From Rhytidiadelphus loreus (Eukaryota; Streptophyta; Bryopsida; Hypnales; Hylocomiaceae): 64,000 bases of DNA. The notes under the pieces were generated by a model. That model made no database searches, was not told the DNA's origin, and saw only the letters and a list, made by a program, of their open reading frames with translations. How positions within the stretch are numbered: position 1 is the first letter of the stretch; every line of letters begins with the position of its first letter. Below are positions 25,986 through 38,782 of the stretch, one piece after another. The DNA lies in assembly GCA_947034895.1 (NCBI GenBank), contig OX344763.1, positions 30,999,025 to 31,063,024 on the forward strand, in the 5' to 3' direction. The translations under genes and the position numbers were made by a program.

Positions 25986-27329
25986 ACAATATTTTTTATT
26001 TTTGACTTTGGTCTTGCTAATTTCAGTGTTCAGCCACCATTGCTCTTACGTAATGGGACATCTAGAGGTCCATTTCGTAGGAGTGGTACTTAGATGTTGA
26101 AATCTTCATATTCAGAAGATAGCCCAGTTTAAATTACACAGTACTTCTGTAGTTGTGGGCCACCAATTAAAAAATGATTATTGGTTGTAACAGAGTTGTC
26201 AAGTCCAAGCCACTGTGGCTATCATCCAGGTTTGGTGGTAAATGAAGGACTTAGGTGGGAATGCACCACCATTTTTAGCTCGTTTTATACTTTAACAATG
26301 CCCCCCCTAAGGCCAATGGAATGGACCTTTAGTGTTGACCGAAAAGTGTAGAGGAGTTTGGAGGGCACATCAAGGGATCAATTTTTGCAGTGCAGGAGCC
26401 AAGAAGTGTAAAGTTTGTAAAAGTAATATGGGAGGTGCAGGTAACCCCTAAATGCCCGAGGCACCCAAATCTGGTGTTTGCAAAACTTTGAAGTTAAATA
26501 AAACCTAACCAAATTGCTATTTTCAATAGTTTATATTTTTGGAAAGTTCTTCTTGAAGTCTAGTTTTAGCATAAAAAATCCAATCTTGAAAATAAATGAT
26601 AGTGATTTTTCTATTCAAGATTTTGTGCAAGGGTACCCATTGCAATCTTGACTTCTTGTAGAGTTGAGAGCTCTTGGAAATGAGCCTTAGATCCACTACA
26701 TCTTGGAGAAAAAATCACATTCAAAATTCATTTAAAAAAATTTATAGAGTAGATTGGAGTTATGGATGTTAGGCCCTTTAACGTCATATTTTTTTGGTCA
26801 CCAACTTTTTAGATTTGATTCGTGAAAAGAGCCGGATTGAAAGACTTCACATCACTTTTGCAATTTTAACACCCTCATAGTCAAACATTATAATCTTTCA
26901 CTCTATAAGTGATATTGTTGTGTTTTCTTTTTCTATGAGATTTCTAACATGTCTAGTTTGAATTTGTACAATTACAATTCAAAAAAAATTGATACAACTT
27001 ATCAAAATGTTGGTATTTTGCTCAATTTAGAACAAATTCCAAAAAGCTCAAAATAGGCCTTGGGCCTTTAGGGGTTAACATTGGGGCAGGTTTTCGTTGC
27101 TTTTGTCTGTAACCCATGCGGAGCTTGCCATTGCAGTGCTTCCACAGAGGCCGGACTGACTTGGAGCTCATACAGCTTTAATTTCACGAGCCCACAATTG
27201 AAGTGAAACAGTTTGTGATAGGCAGGGTACCCAAAAGTGGTTTCTTGTGCGGAATCACGAGCACAATCGAGGTGGGCAGGGGATGCTCTTAACTTACCCT
27301 AAAACCAAATTTCCTTCATTGATGGCTGG
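25986..27329. other. Intergenic DNA, nothing recognised
   Basis: No protein-like frame was found. Near 27270-27290 the sequence ggggatgctcTTA looks like the right terminus of a Harbinger-type element whose possible left terminus is at 23096 (TTA, then GAGCATCC). Confidence 0.45.
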
Positions 27330-27512
27330 TTTTTTTCTTTTTTTTTTGAACCAAGTGTGTTAAGGAAACACACTGGAAGGGTATCCATCAGGGAGAGAGG
27401 CTGATTTTATGCCAAGAAAGACCTGCTGCCACCAGGAATCGAACTCGCAACCACAACATTCCGTTTTGGATACCTCACCCCATCACCCGGTAGTTTAGGG
27501 TCATCTAGGACT
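27330..27512 (-). mobile_element. tRNA-derived SINE, about 183 bp, with 11-bp target duplication
   Basis: On the minus strand this reads from a tRNA-like head with a pol III B-box-like motif GAGTTCGATTCC, through 'ggcataaaatcagcc', to an A-rich tail (plus strand T-rich run at 27330-27347). It is flanked by TTGATGGCTGG (27319-27329) and TTGATGGCCGG (27513-27523), a direct duplication with one mismatch. Length, B box, A tail and TSD fit a SINE. The A box is not clear to me and the family is not identified. Confidence 0.75.
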
Positions 27513-27879
27513 TTGATGGCCGGTGTTTCAAAGCAACATCACATCAATTTACCATATTTTGTTTGGGAGATATTAACTATGTGTCATGTCCCCAGCAGGT
27601 ACATATTACAGGGCTTCGTTCAACAACTTCATTGGTGTTCAAGGATACCCACTTTGCATCTGTTCTGTCCAAGTCTGTTTCACAAGTCATGTGGTAGAGT
27701 TGAAGTGGAAGGTGGGTACCCCCTAAAACCGACACTTTTGCTACTGTGCCTGGATGGTGTTATTTAACTTACACAGGTCAAATTTTCATTGATTTTTCTT
27801 GTTGGGAAGTGAGGGGAGGTTCCAATGCACCGAAGAACGGGGCATTCAAATACCATATGCAAAAAGTTACCCCCTAAAC

Positions 27880-29058
27880 ATTAGAGACTATGTTTTCACC
27901 AAAACTGCCCTTGCATTTACAAACACCAACTTTTAGATGAAAAATATTTATGGACAAATGTAACCATAGGATCTTGTAGTAAAATACTTAGAGGCAATTG
28001 GGTTATTCATAAAGTACTCTAAACCAGGGTTTAAACCCATGAGTTTTGTGAAAAAGTTGGTTGAGTTAAAAAAGTCGAAATAAAAGTGGGTATGAAACTT
28101 ATTTTTCCATCAAAATGGTGCCTAAGAAAGTTTGGTCCCCACTTTTGAAGTCGTGTGACATAAGTATCTTGCAAAAAAGTTTGACGCTTCAACTATAGTT
28201 GCCTTTTCAACTTCAAAAAAAGTCATGCCCAAAGTGGGGGGGACTTTACAAATAACTCAAATGTGGAAAAAAATTCAGAATTTTCCACCATGTAGATTGT
28301 AAGATATTTACGTTTCAAGTGACAAAAATCCTTTTTTGGGCCTTGTGAAAATATGGGCAGCTGCACTTCACAAGGTCACATTTGTATGAAAAAATGTGCA
28401 AAATGGTGGTTACTCTTTGGATTCATTACTCAAGTCAAGTTGGCTACATGCTTGAAAAATTTTAGATCATTTGGAATTGTACAACATATAGGAAAAAAAA
28501 TAGTAAGTAGAAAGACGTAGAGAATGATTAAAAATACTAAATTGTTAACAATTTATTTATAGAATTGAAAAATGCCAATCCCAATGGTTGTAATGTTGTA
28601 ATAAACAATATAGACATGTTTTTATTTTTTCCAAAAATATTTAAAATTGAGTTAAATAAAGGACTTCAAAGATTCCATAACTACCCACAAACTAACCCCA
28701 GCTAAAATTCCTCGTAACTTTCATCTCATTAATCAAAATAGAATGATTCAAAGCTTACCACATATATAAAAATCTAGAGAATAAATTTCAAATTTTTATT
28801 TTAAAAAAAGAGATTTTAAAAGAGTTTTTTTTTGCCCAAGTTGCCCAAGCTGCCCGTTGAACATTGAAAATTACATATCATGCAATAACTTTTGAACCAT
28901 GTAGTCAAAAGTTATGAAAATTGTTGGGCCTTGAAGCTACTCCTCGTCCCCATATTGTGTAAAATTTTCAAAGAAAAAAAAGAAAAACTCCGTTTGTAGT
29001 GAGTTGCCCAAAATCGCTATGTTGACAAAAAAAACCCGTTGTTTGGACGTTTAGGGGT
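27880..29058. repeat. Copy B of an unnamed dispersed repeat family, longest copy (about 1.18 kb)
   Basis: It is the inverse of 21619-22445. The right end (about 28850-29058: 'gcccaagctgcccgtt', 'catatcatgcaataactttt', 'gttatgaaaattgttg') also matches 33913-34127 in the same orientation and 33571-33756 inverted. Several frames are full of stops, so no protein is encoded. Confidence 0.65.
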
Positions 29059-31380
29059 TAAGAAGGGTCAAAGTTTTTTTGGTAGGCAACTCCTAAGTGT
29101 CAAGAACCTGCCACAAATCCAACGTGGTACACGTGTGAATGTATATGCACCTATAATTGTATTTGTACTGGTGTGCCATGTGTTGTTGCCATAGCCAAAA
29201 TAAAAGTTGAAGTAATTTATTAATTCATAAAAACTTTGAAATTCAATATCTTTCACAATAGAGGTTCAAATGCCATGAGACAAAGCCTGTGCACCCCTCT
29301 TTGCTAAGGGCTTTCCAATGGTACCAAGAACGTGACTAGAGATACATAATCTAGGAGATCTCAACGTAACAAAACAAAACAAATAGCCTAACTTAAGTTA
29401 TGGATTTGCTTTTCTTCATATCACCCCATTATTTGATTTTAATTGGCTAACCAGTTTTGAATGACTTTCAAATAATAGTCGCATACTTTTGATAGCTACT
29501 AAATAATAATTTTTTTGGCAATTCACAAAACAAAATCATCGAAATCAAACAAAATAATTGCATTTTCTTCCAATGAAGCTTGAATGTATCTAAAGATCCA
29601 ATTGTTATTTATTTATTTATTATTTAATTTTGGAAGGGGGACAAATCCGACAGTATTAAGCTTCAAAAAAAAATGTCGGTGGGCTACTTCAAATGATCAC
29701 AAAAAATTGGATCATTTGCATGTGTTAGTAACGACAAAACAACGCAAACCTGCACTCAATGGCAGACGGAAGGTGCTGGACGTCGTGATGGAGTCATGAA
29801 GTGCGTCAAACCATTGATCAAGCGATACCCGGGGGACTCACCGGGAGGTAGGGTGACCGGGGTGTCGGGACCGGCGGGACAAGGGGGAGGTATGAATGTG
29901 GTCAATGCTCTACCTGGTGGCGGTATTGACATCAATACAGGGCGGGTTAATTTTACTGTTGCAATTCAGGAGACAGTGGCCATGTTGAGGCCTTCAGGGG
30001 GGAGCTGCAGCAGCTGACCAGCAGCGGGGACAAACTCTGGTTAAGTTAGTTAACTGTAGTTGGAGCGGCAGTACATCTGTGGTTCAGAAAACAGTAGTTC
30101 AACATTCCCTTGACACATTACAGTATGTGGTAGACCAAATTATTTAGTATAGGATGGAATTTAGTATGGGGACTTTGGAATGAATTTGGGTACGAATCTG
30201 TGAGAAAACGGTCTGGAAGTTGGGGATGAAGGTTGAGAACCTCTCCAGCAGGTTTTTTTTTTTCCTTTTTTTTCTTTTTTTTTTTTTTTTTTTTCCGTTT
30301 ACTTTAGGCAGAGCAGGAAGCAATCATCAATGGAGTGATGAAGCTATTTATGGAAATGGATGAAAACTGCAATATATGGATGTGAAATTATGTATTAATT
30401 CAAAAGAGTGTGTACATTCATCCAAAATAGAGTGGTACTGTCCCAAGATTTGGTAGCACTTTGTGATTTCATCCATTTAGGGAGGGAAAACTTTAGTGAG
30501 AGATTTTAGATAGAAACATCAAAGGGTCATATCCTGCTTATATCATGCTCTCTGATATATTAATAAGCTTCATTTTATTTTGAGAATAATTTTGCAAGAT
30601 TTTAAAAAGAATTTGTAAAAAGAATTATTTGAGTTCTTGGTGGAAATGAACATTGTCATGGACTTGCATTGGGTGTGGACCACACACAAACTTTGTGCTA
30701 ATAAAAAGCACAATGACATATTTTTTGTTGTTTAACGCTTCTATTTTTGCTCCAAGTTCCATCGTTACTATTCACTAGATAGGTAGAAGGCAAAAAAGTG
30801 TTGATTGATGACTTTCAAGATTAATATTGCAATGAAGAATGAGCCTATTGGTCATAAAACTGAATTGTTTTAGTCGACTATCATATTGATAGGTTTTGTC
30901 TTTTCAAGGTTGCCATTATCATTTATAACAATGGCTTCTTGTAAACTAGTTGAGGTAAAGAATCCACCTCATTGAAGACTTTTGCATTGTATTCTTTTAA
31001 AAAGCAAGATTGAAAATTAGAAGCAAATGATGTTATTTTGTTTTCTCTACTAGGTAAATTTAGCCAATTGCTTTAAATCTTAATCCTAGAAGGACATGGT
31101 CCTATCAGCAAAGTAGTCATTCTAAGATTACCACATACCAAGATGAATTGGTGTATTCTCATTTCTATAGTTTTTTGAAAGTCATTCATTACACATTTTT
31201 AGTTTGTAACATCTTTTTTAGGAATTATTCTATAGCACTATGTCCCTCCAAATCATTACAAGAAATCTGACCCCTCCAAAAGGCTGCTAGTTTTGCAACC
31301 CCCATTTGCAATTTCAATGCAATTAGGTATTTATTTATTTATTTATGGATCTGACATGGCACTACTGGTGCCACTGGCAA

Positions 31381-31384
<4 letters not shown>
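29059..31384. other. Intergenic DNA; less AT-rich patch at 29.75-30.07 kb
   Basis: No gene was recognised. At 29.75-30.07 kb base composition is more balanced and a 73-codon frame (29796-30017) is glycine-rich but matches nothing known to me. A T-rich tract lies at about 30253-30295. The segment 30.30-30.50 kb repeats 23.70-23.90 kb. Confidence 0.45.
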
Positions 31385-31437
<53 letters not shown>

Positions 31438-31459
31438 GTGTGTGTGTGTGTGTGTGTGT
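31385..31459. repeat. Compound microsatellite (TA)n(TG)n
   Basis: About 25 TA units are followed after one C by about 11 TG units. The two open frames covering it (YIYIYI- and VCVCVC-type repeats) are artefacts of the microsatellite. Confidence 0.95.
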
Positions 31460-32489
31460 ACTTGCACTGTGCGGGTGTCGAAAATCAAATATTAGCAGCC
31501 TTTTTCAGGGGGCAGATTTATTGTAATGTATCCCTTGTTAATAGTTGACAAAGGAATAAAAAGCACTGAGCAATGCAATTTTTAGGTTTCTAATGTGGTC
31601 ATCAAGTAATGTAGAATCACCTAAAAACAACACTTTTTTTTGGGTCCACTATTTTAAAGGTTGAATGACCAAAATATTTTGATGAGATTGATAGCAAATT
31701 CAAGAGGAATGCAATTGGCAAAGTGGTTTGGTCATTTTTATATAATTTTCAAAGATGAAGAAATAAGATAGTCTATACTTAATACTAGAAATACCTTGAA
31801 TGGACACCCTTAAAGCATAAAATGTATCATTCTTCATTAGTTTTATGCTTCAAGAAACTTTTGACCTATCATTGGTTGTTTTTAGAAATTTGCGTTGGTT
31901 CCGAGTCTTGGAAATGTTCATTCAAGGTCATTTTTTAAGTGTCTAAGAAAAAAACATGTCTCCTTCAGGTGCTACTACATTGTGTTTGCAATGCCATCAA
32001 ATTATTGAAATGCTTCTTTACTCAATTCGAGGATCAATTGACGAGGATAGTATATGCCTTGAGTGCTATAGTTTTAAGGTTAATTTTTGTGATGTGCAAG
32101 AATTGGACATGAAGTTTCATATTCCAAATGTTGGAATTGCCTTTGTTGAGTTTTGTTATGGTTTCATTTTTACTTGAGTAGAGACAAATTATTTTTGTAG
32201 AATAGTTTTGCCTTGTTGCTAAAAGTAAAAACAACCCAAAAGCTTAAGTCTCATATCAAAAAAAAATTTGGAGCAAACAAAGTGCGGGATTTTAAAGTTG
32301 ACTATAGGCTCTAAGCTTATCCCGGAGCTTACTCTAAAACAAAGGATCTATTGTTGTTATCATCCACCATGCAACTTTTCCTACATTGGAATAATTTGTG
32401 CATTCCATGTTTCCACAAATATGTTGATAGTTATTCATTGGATGCTTTTGACTCTTCTAACTCTACCACACCCTTAGTCTTTATAAGGT
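31460..32489. other. AT-rich intergenic DNA
   Basis: No gene was seen. The stretch just after the microsatellite ('gaaaatcaaat', 'ttcaggg', 'ttgtaatg') is loosely repeated at about 35.59-35.67 kb. Confidence 0.5.
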
Positions 32490-32900
32490 TGATCCTTACC
32501 TTCTAAAGTTCTATTGTTTCTTAGGGGACATATGAAAGTTTGGATATATTCCTATAATCTTAATTTTTGGCGCAATTCTTTGAAACATTTTTTGGAGATA
32601 TACAAGATAAACACATTAGACTTTGGAGAAGATAATTTTTAAAATTTCAATTGGTTATTGGGAGTAAATTTTTTGCAATTTGGGACACAATTTTGAACTT
32701 GTCAAGCAACAAAAAAAATCCACAAAAACTTGAAAATAAAAATGATTTTTATTTATTTCTCATAGATTATATTCTTGTCTACATAGAAAGCTTTGATTTA
32801 TTCCATTTGGATTAGTGATGTGAAAGTTATGAATCTTCTTAATTTGCGGGCAATCATAGCACCTTCTTGAAAAAAGAGTGTATTGAATTCATTCTTGAAC
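32490..32900. repeat. Copy D of the unnamed dispersed repeat family
   Basis: It is similar in the same orientation to 16880-17280: 'attccatttggattagtg', 'gtgaaagttatg', 'gcgggcaatcatagcacc' and 'tagaaagctttgatt'. No coding frame. Confidence 0.6.
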
Positions 32901-33570
32901 TCAATTTTCAAAGTTTCCAAGAAGAAAAAGTTTGACAAAATTTAGTATGCTAGCTAAAAAATTCTCACCATTGGGATTAGTGTGTATAAATTCCATCTTA
33001 AAACTATTAATGGTTTATTTTTTCCTTCAATCTTGTACTTGCTTCTACTTAACAATTTCTAAGAGAATAAAAACTACAGGTATTTTTTTTTAAGCTTTTT
33101 CCCCGGGCTTTGAGCTCAATTCTTCAATATAAGAAACTTTACATTCAAGATTTGTAGTGCAAAAAATTTAAGCTAAGAAGATTTAAAGGTCTTATAACTT
33201 AGTCATATAAAGTGTTAAAAAAAATTGTTTTCTTCATTTTAAACACAAATATCTTGTTATCTATAAGCTAAAAGTTTGTATGGTGACAAATTTGAGTATG
33301 GTAAGGTTTAGACGATTAAATTACATTCAAATGAAAGATGTTAATTGTCAAACTATTTATCAAATGGTGTATATTTTACCAAATTTTTGTACATAATTTG
33401 CATAATAGAAATCAAACACTATACCATAGTATCACACATATGGTTCATCACATACTCTTTTAAAGATTAATCCATTCTACTTCTTTTTCTTACAAAACCA
33501 CTATTTTTAATTGCAACTCTTGCAAAATAAATCCCTATAAATACTTGATTATTTGGTTGCTTATCTAACT

Positions 33571-34127
33571 TAACCCTTGAAGGACCAAACACCGTTTTTT
33601 GGCTATATGGTGATTTTGGGCAGCTCACTATAAATGGAATTTTATTTGAAAATTTCACACAACGTGTGCCCGAGGAGTAGTTGTAAGGCACAACAATTTT
33701 CATAACTTTTGACTACATGGTTAAAAAGTTACTGCATGATATGTAATTTTTAGCAATTGGTACATATGAATTTTTTGGATGCCATACCTACCCACAAACT
33801 AAAACTCCTCATAACTTCATATCATGAATCAAAATCTTCTTTAAAGATCACTAAAAATATTGAAATTGGTTCTCTAGATATATATGTGGAAAGCTTTGAA
33901 TCATTCCTTTTTGGGTTGCCCAAGCTGCCCGCTAATTGTTGAAAATTACATATCATGCAATAACTTTTTAACCATGTAGCCAAAAGTTATGAAATTTGTT
34001 GTGCCTTAAAGATACTCTTTGGGCACATGTTGTATGAAATTTTCAAAGAGAAAATAAATTCCATTCAGAGTGAGCTACCCCAAATTGCTATGTTGCCTCC
34101 AAACGGTGTTTGATCTTTTAGAGGTTA
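33571..34127. mobile_element. Foldback copy (E) of the dispersed repeat family, about 557 bp
   Basis: The left arm (33571-33756: 'ttaacccttgaaggaccaaa', 'caccgttttttggc', 'agctcactataaatgg', 'cataacttttgactacatgg') is the inverse of the right arm (33913-34127: 'ccatgtagccaaaagttatg', 'gagtgagctacc', 'gcctccaaacggtgtttgat', 'gaggttaaa'). The arms equal the terminal portion of copy B. The short centre suggests the arms are the family's long terminal inverted repeats. Confidence 0.65.
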
Positions 34128-35680
34128 AATTTGAATATAACTTCTAGAGTATTGAACTATATTGATTTAAATCATTATTGAACAAATTTTTTTTGTATTT
34201 TAAACCAAAATTTATATATTTCAAAATGATTAAAAATTAATATATTATTAAAAAATATTTTTATTAATTTCATGTTTGTAGGACAAATTGAATAAAAAAC
34301 AATTCAAACAATAGATGCTAAAATTTTAGACAAATCATTTTTCAACAACTAATTTTTTTGTAGAATATAAAAAAGATATCGCAAAAAATTATATTTTATT
34401 CATTTGTCAAATTATATTTTTTGAGAAAAAATAAATATTAGGCAAAGGTGTGTTGACACAGCCCTTTACTTAAGGGTATGTTCTTCTACTAGGCATTCAC
34501 CTTCATTGGGCATTCACCTTCATTGGGCATTCACCTTCATTTCAAAGAGTGTCTTAAATAAATGTATCCAATGCCCTTCAAATAGTCAAAGAAGACTTCT
34601 AGAGGTGCAAGTTTCAATTATATATAATAGTTAATTGTAAAAGTCATGCAAACCCTTTGTTTATGTGATGTCTCTTTCAATACGCATTCTAGAATGCATT
34701 TGAATTCTTATACTTCTTAAATAGTGTTTTTAGAAATGAAAAGCAATATTTTGATTTTTGATTTTTTTTAATGTCAACAAGGAATAGTCTATCCTACAAC
34801 CATGTTATTAGAAAAAAATTATATTTGATCTCTTTTTGTTTTTGCCATGGTAGGACCAAAACCTACATTTAGAAAGAAGTTAGCTTGACATGATTAGATT
34901 GCATGATAACATGCATCTATTATCATTCTAAAAAATATCAAAATATAGTAAACCATGCCTTGTTGTTCTAATCAAATTCAAATTGGAATAGAGTTCAGAA
35001 TGAGTATTAAAAAAGACTCAACATTGCCTTTCAAATTTAGTATTGAAAGAAGCTCTACATTGCTTTCTAGAATAAATATAGAATGGATTAATTAACATGA
35101 CCTTACAATTAATTCTAATGACAAAGATAATTTTGTCATTTTTTTTCTATATCCCTATGGTTCATAAAAACGTCTTATTTTAATTTTGACCTTATCTATA
35201 TGAGGATAGGGTTACGGTATTGTGTGAAGATGGAAGTTATTAGTTCCAAAATAAAAGTAGTTGTATTTTTCGTAGCTAATACTTCCAAGTGTTTTTTGGA
35301 CAAGGTCATGTATACTTAATCGCTCAATTTATCATTTAATAGAGTATTAGATCATCAATATTCTGTGAATAATCTTACTATTATAGGTACAATGTGGTCA
35401 TACATATATTATTATGTGGACAAGGTCAATACATTAGGAAAAAATTTAGGCCTGCAAAGAGCCACGAGTGTTTTTTGGCAATAGCGTAGTTACAACAATT
35501 TTTTTACTAAAATATTATTATTATTTTAATCTAATGGGGCACCACAAAAATAATTATTAAAAAATAAATAAAATAAAAAATTTATTTTCCTATATTTGCA
35601 CTGCGGTTGAAAATCAAACAACTTTCTAATAGTCTTCTTCAGGGTTCAACTTTTTTCATTTTTTGTAATGATCACAATTA
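34128..35680. other. AT-rich intergenic DNA
   Basis: No gene was recognised. It includes a 17-bp tandem repeat, three copies of (a/g)ggcattcaccttcatt at 34491-34541. Confidence 0.55.
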
Positions 35681-37130
35681 AAGAATTTGATCAAGCACAT
35701 GTCAAGATGAAACAACCATTGGATAGATTTGGAATTTTTTTATTTTCTTGATGAATGAACTATTTTGACATTTATCCGCCATCTATGAATGCAAAGTTCA
35801 TCTAAGTTCAAATGTAATTGTTGCAAAGTATGATGAGTTGAGACTTTCTAGTGTTGAACAAGTTAATTTGATCGAGCACATGTCATGCAAGAAAGAACTA
35901 CTACATAGAATCATTAGTTTTGTACTTGGCCAAATAAAATTGCACTTACTAATTGTATGAGCAAATTCACCAACACAAGGGACACTTTGTCACTATACCA
36001 CTTTGCACAATGCACCACATAGAATGTTTGTGGGATGTTAGCAGTAGACAAAAAATAAAACAAAATATCATCATATAATAATAATAATAATAATGTTTTT
36101 TTGGTGGAAGATCCATTGCTACATGTACAATGAGTGCACTTGGCTAAATGCAAAAATGACAAATTGAATAGTACTTATTTTGGGAAGCTATTCTTTTCCA
36201 TTGGAACCAATGATTGAGACTTATCCATAATTTTTGAAAGAATGATTCATTTGAGTTCAAATATACTTGCACTAGGATACAATGACAATGAGGGGAGATA
36301 TTATGGAATAGAATAATTTGATCAAGCACATGTCAGGTATGAAAGAACTACTACGTAGATTTGTGAATGAACAATTTTGACACTTATTTACTATTTGTCG
36401 GTGCAAGGTCTATCTGAGTTGAAATGTACTAGCTACAAGGTACAATGAGATGACACATTGTCTTTTCTATGGAATAAAGGAATTTGATCAAGTATAAGTT
36501 ATGTATAAAAGAACCACTACATAGATTTGGGAAATTTCTATATTCCTATCACATCAAGAATTTGTTACCTATCTACTACTTATGAATGCAAGATGTATAT
36601 ACTTACTACAGGGTACAATGAGGTGAAATATTACCTTTTAGATGGAATTTAGGAATTTGATCAAGTACACGTTATGTATGAAAGAACCACTACACAGATT
36701 TGGGAAACTTCTATATTTCTATCAAATCAACAATTTGACACTTGTCTACTACTTGTGAATGCAAAATGTATATATTCACTATAGGGTACAATGAAGTGAG
36801 ACATTGTCTTGTAGAATAAAGGAATTTGATCAAATACAAATTATGTATGAAAGAACTACTAAATAGATTTAGAAAACTTTCATATTCCTTTAAATAAAAC
36901 TACTTAACATTGTCTCACTTCTTTGTGCCTTGCAGATTTATCTAAGTTCAAGCCACAATGCAATGAGACATTCATATAGTGGAATAAAAAAATCTGACCA
37001 ACTATATGCCATGTATGAAAGAATTCCTAAATACTTTTAAGATACATTAAATTTCTATAGAATCAAAGATTTGATACTAGTTTGTCATTTGTGAATGCCA
37101 AGTTCAATATATATTCTACAAGTATTTGTG
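35680..37130. repeat. Degenerate tandem array with a period of about 170 bp
   Basis: The phrase 'gatcaagcacatgtcatgta / gaaagaactactacatagat' recurs at about 35.69, 35.87, 36.32, 36.49, 36.66, 36.83 and 37.00 kb. The last five are spaced 166-172 bp apart. Other conserved phrases are 'tatgaatgcaag', 'gggtacaatgaggtga' and 'tttgacacttgtctact'. Nucleosome-length periodicity is typical of plant satellites, but the copies are diverged and few. Confidence 0.75.
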
Positions 37131-37274
37131 AATGCAAGATAAATGCCTAACATTTACAAAGATGCAACAAATAAGGTAGCTACAACTAATTATTACATAT
37201 TTCTAGAACCAACCATTACAAAATTTTGCCTAAAATGTACACTTTCTATTCAAGCGAGGTCATGAAGTCATGGT

Positions 37275-37566
37275 CTATTTTGGGTATACTTTGAAAATTC
37301 ACAATTTTTCATCATATGTATTGGAAGAAAATTCATACTAAAGGAATCTATTTTGGGTATACTTTGAAAATTCACAATTTTTCATCATATGTATTGGAAG
37401 AAAATTCATACTAAAGGAATCTATTTTGGATATACTTTGAAAATTCACAATTTTTCATCATATGTATTTGAAGAAAATTCATACTAAAGGAATCTATTTT
37501 GGGTATACTTTGAAAATTCACAATTTTTCATCATATGTATTGGAAGAAAATTCATACTAAAGGAAT
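37275..37566. repeat. Tandem repeat, four copies of a 73-bp unit
   Basis: The unit begins ctattttgggtatactttga and ends aaattcatactaaaggaat. Copies start at 37275, 37348, 37421 and 37494, each exactly 73 bp. They differ by only a few bases, so the expansion is recent compared with the neighbouring 170-bp array. There are no spacers, so this is not a CRISPR-type structure. Confidence 0.97.
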
Positions 37567-38782
37567 CTAGAATCTCCTTCTCCATTTCAAAAAATAGTGA
37601 CCATGATGTCCATTTTCAAAATTTCATTCAGAATTTTTTATCAGATGACACCTTCATACAAGAATTCCAAGCATAACACACCACACAAATCTAAGAGAAT
37701 TTTGATTAGTTTTACAAGGGATTTGAAGCATCTCCTAAATATTGAAATTTCTTTTGAAGGATAAAGCAATATCTCAAAAGCATCTACTGGCATGTTATTT
37801 AAGCGATGGCCCAGCGAGATTTTCGACGGTCAAATGTTTATAAGCAACAAAATTACACAAATCAAATGATGCAATTTCAATTTCTAAAGGTTTATGGATT
37901 CTTAGAATTGTTACAGCATTTCTCTTCAACATAACAGCTGTGTACCCGACTTCTCACGTTACAAACGAGATACACGCAAACATGAAGACATGGGAATGTG
38001 TAAGTGTACTATTCCCAAGGTACTTGTCCTAAAATCAATCAAAGGAAATCATCCTACTCGCACACCAGATCAAAACTTCTCTTCGTACAACTGAGTTTTC
38101 CTGTCCTTGGTACAAACGATTTTTCCCGGCATGTTGCATGACACTCATAAACCCGGTCAGAGAGTTGGACAGCCAGCCAGATTAACGCCATCCTTACAAT
38201 GGTCAGTGGTTGCCAACTCCTATGAAGATCAAGAAACTGATGTACAAAGAGATTCAGAAAGGCAAAACAACTCTTCCAGATTCTTCTTAGCAAAGTCTGA
38301 ACCCAACAGATGCGAACTCTTTGCTAACCATCCTGCTATGACAACCTGGCAGAAAAGGTTTAGATTTCACAATTCTGATAGACCGCATTTGAGACGCACT
38401 TCTTGAGACCAAAAAATAGTCTGTCCTCGTTTGACTATTCAAATTGTCAAGTTGTGGTATCGTGTAAGCACAAAAGATAAAGCAAGGTTTTGGTATGCAA
38501 ATGGAGGGCCTTACCTCACTTGTGCTGCACTTTTCCAGAAAGTTGAAGAGTTGTCTCCCACTATGTTACACATGAATTGATTACAAGCTCATTTCTACAC
38601 TGCCATGATCAGGAAAAAAATACCCAGATACGCTAGGTGCCTGGCTGTTCAGTAGTCGGTAAAGAGGAGCAAGAGATTCCATGTACGACAAGCATCCAGC
38701 ATTCTGAAAAGCCAATAACAGACTATTGTCAGACTCGTTCGTCAAACTCGAAAGCACAGACAACAAATGTGTCGGAATTTCA
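37567..38782 (-). other. Probable 3' UTR and downstream flank of the SUMO protease gene
   Basis: The overlapping frames here (for example 38054-38293 and 38581-38766 on the minus strand) match no known domain and sit directly 3' of the protease stop codon. A possible donor (GTGAGT) in the last coding exon and an acceptor near 38706 (cttttcag) suggest alternative splicing into this region. If used, it would create a stop codon at once. UTR assignment is inference. Confidence 0.4.

Noticed and set aside
29796..30017. 73-codon Gly-rich frame in a balanced-composition patch
   Set aside because: No recognisable domain and no splice or promoter context.
31293..31548. Open frames reading through YIYIYI and VCVCVC
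   Set aside because: Translation of a (TA)n(TG)n microsatellite.
37275..37566. Regular repeats that might suggest a CRISPR array
   Set aside because: The 73-bp units abut directly with no unique spacers, in a plant nuclear context.
38054..38406. Overlapping frames on both strands 3' of the SUMO protease
   Set aside because: No homology recognised; most likely 3' UTR or flank.
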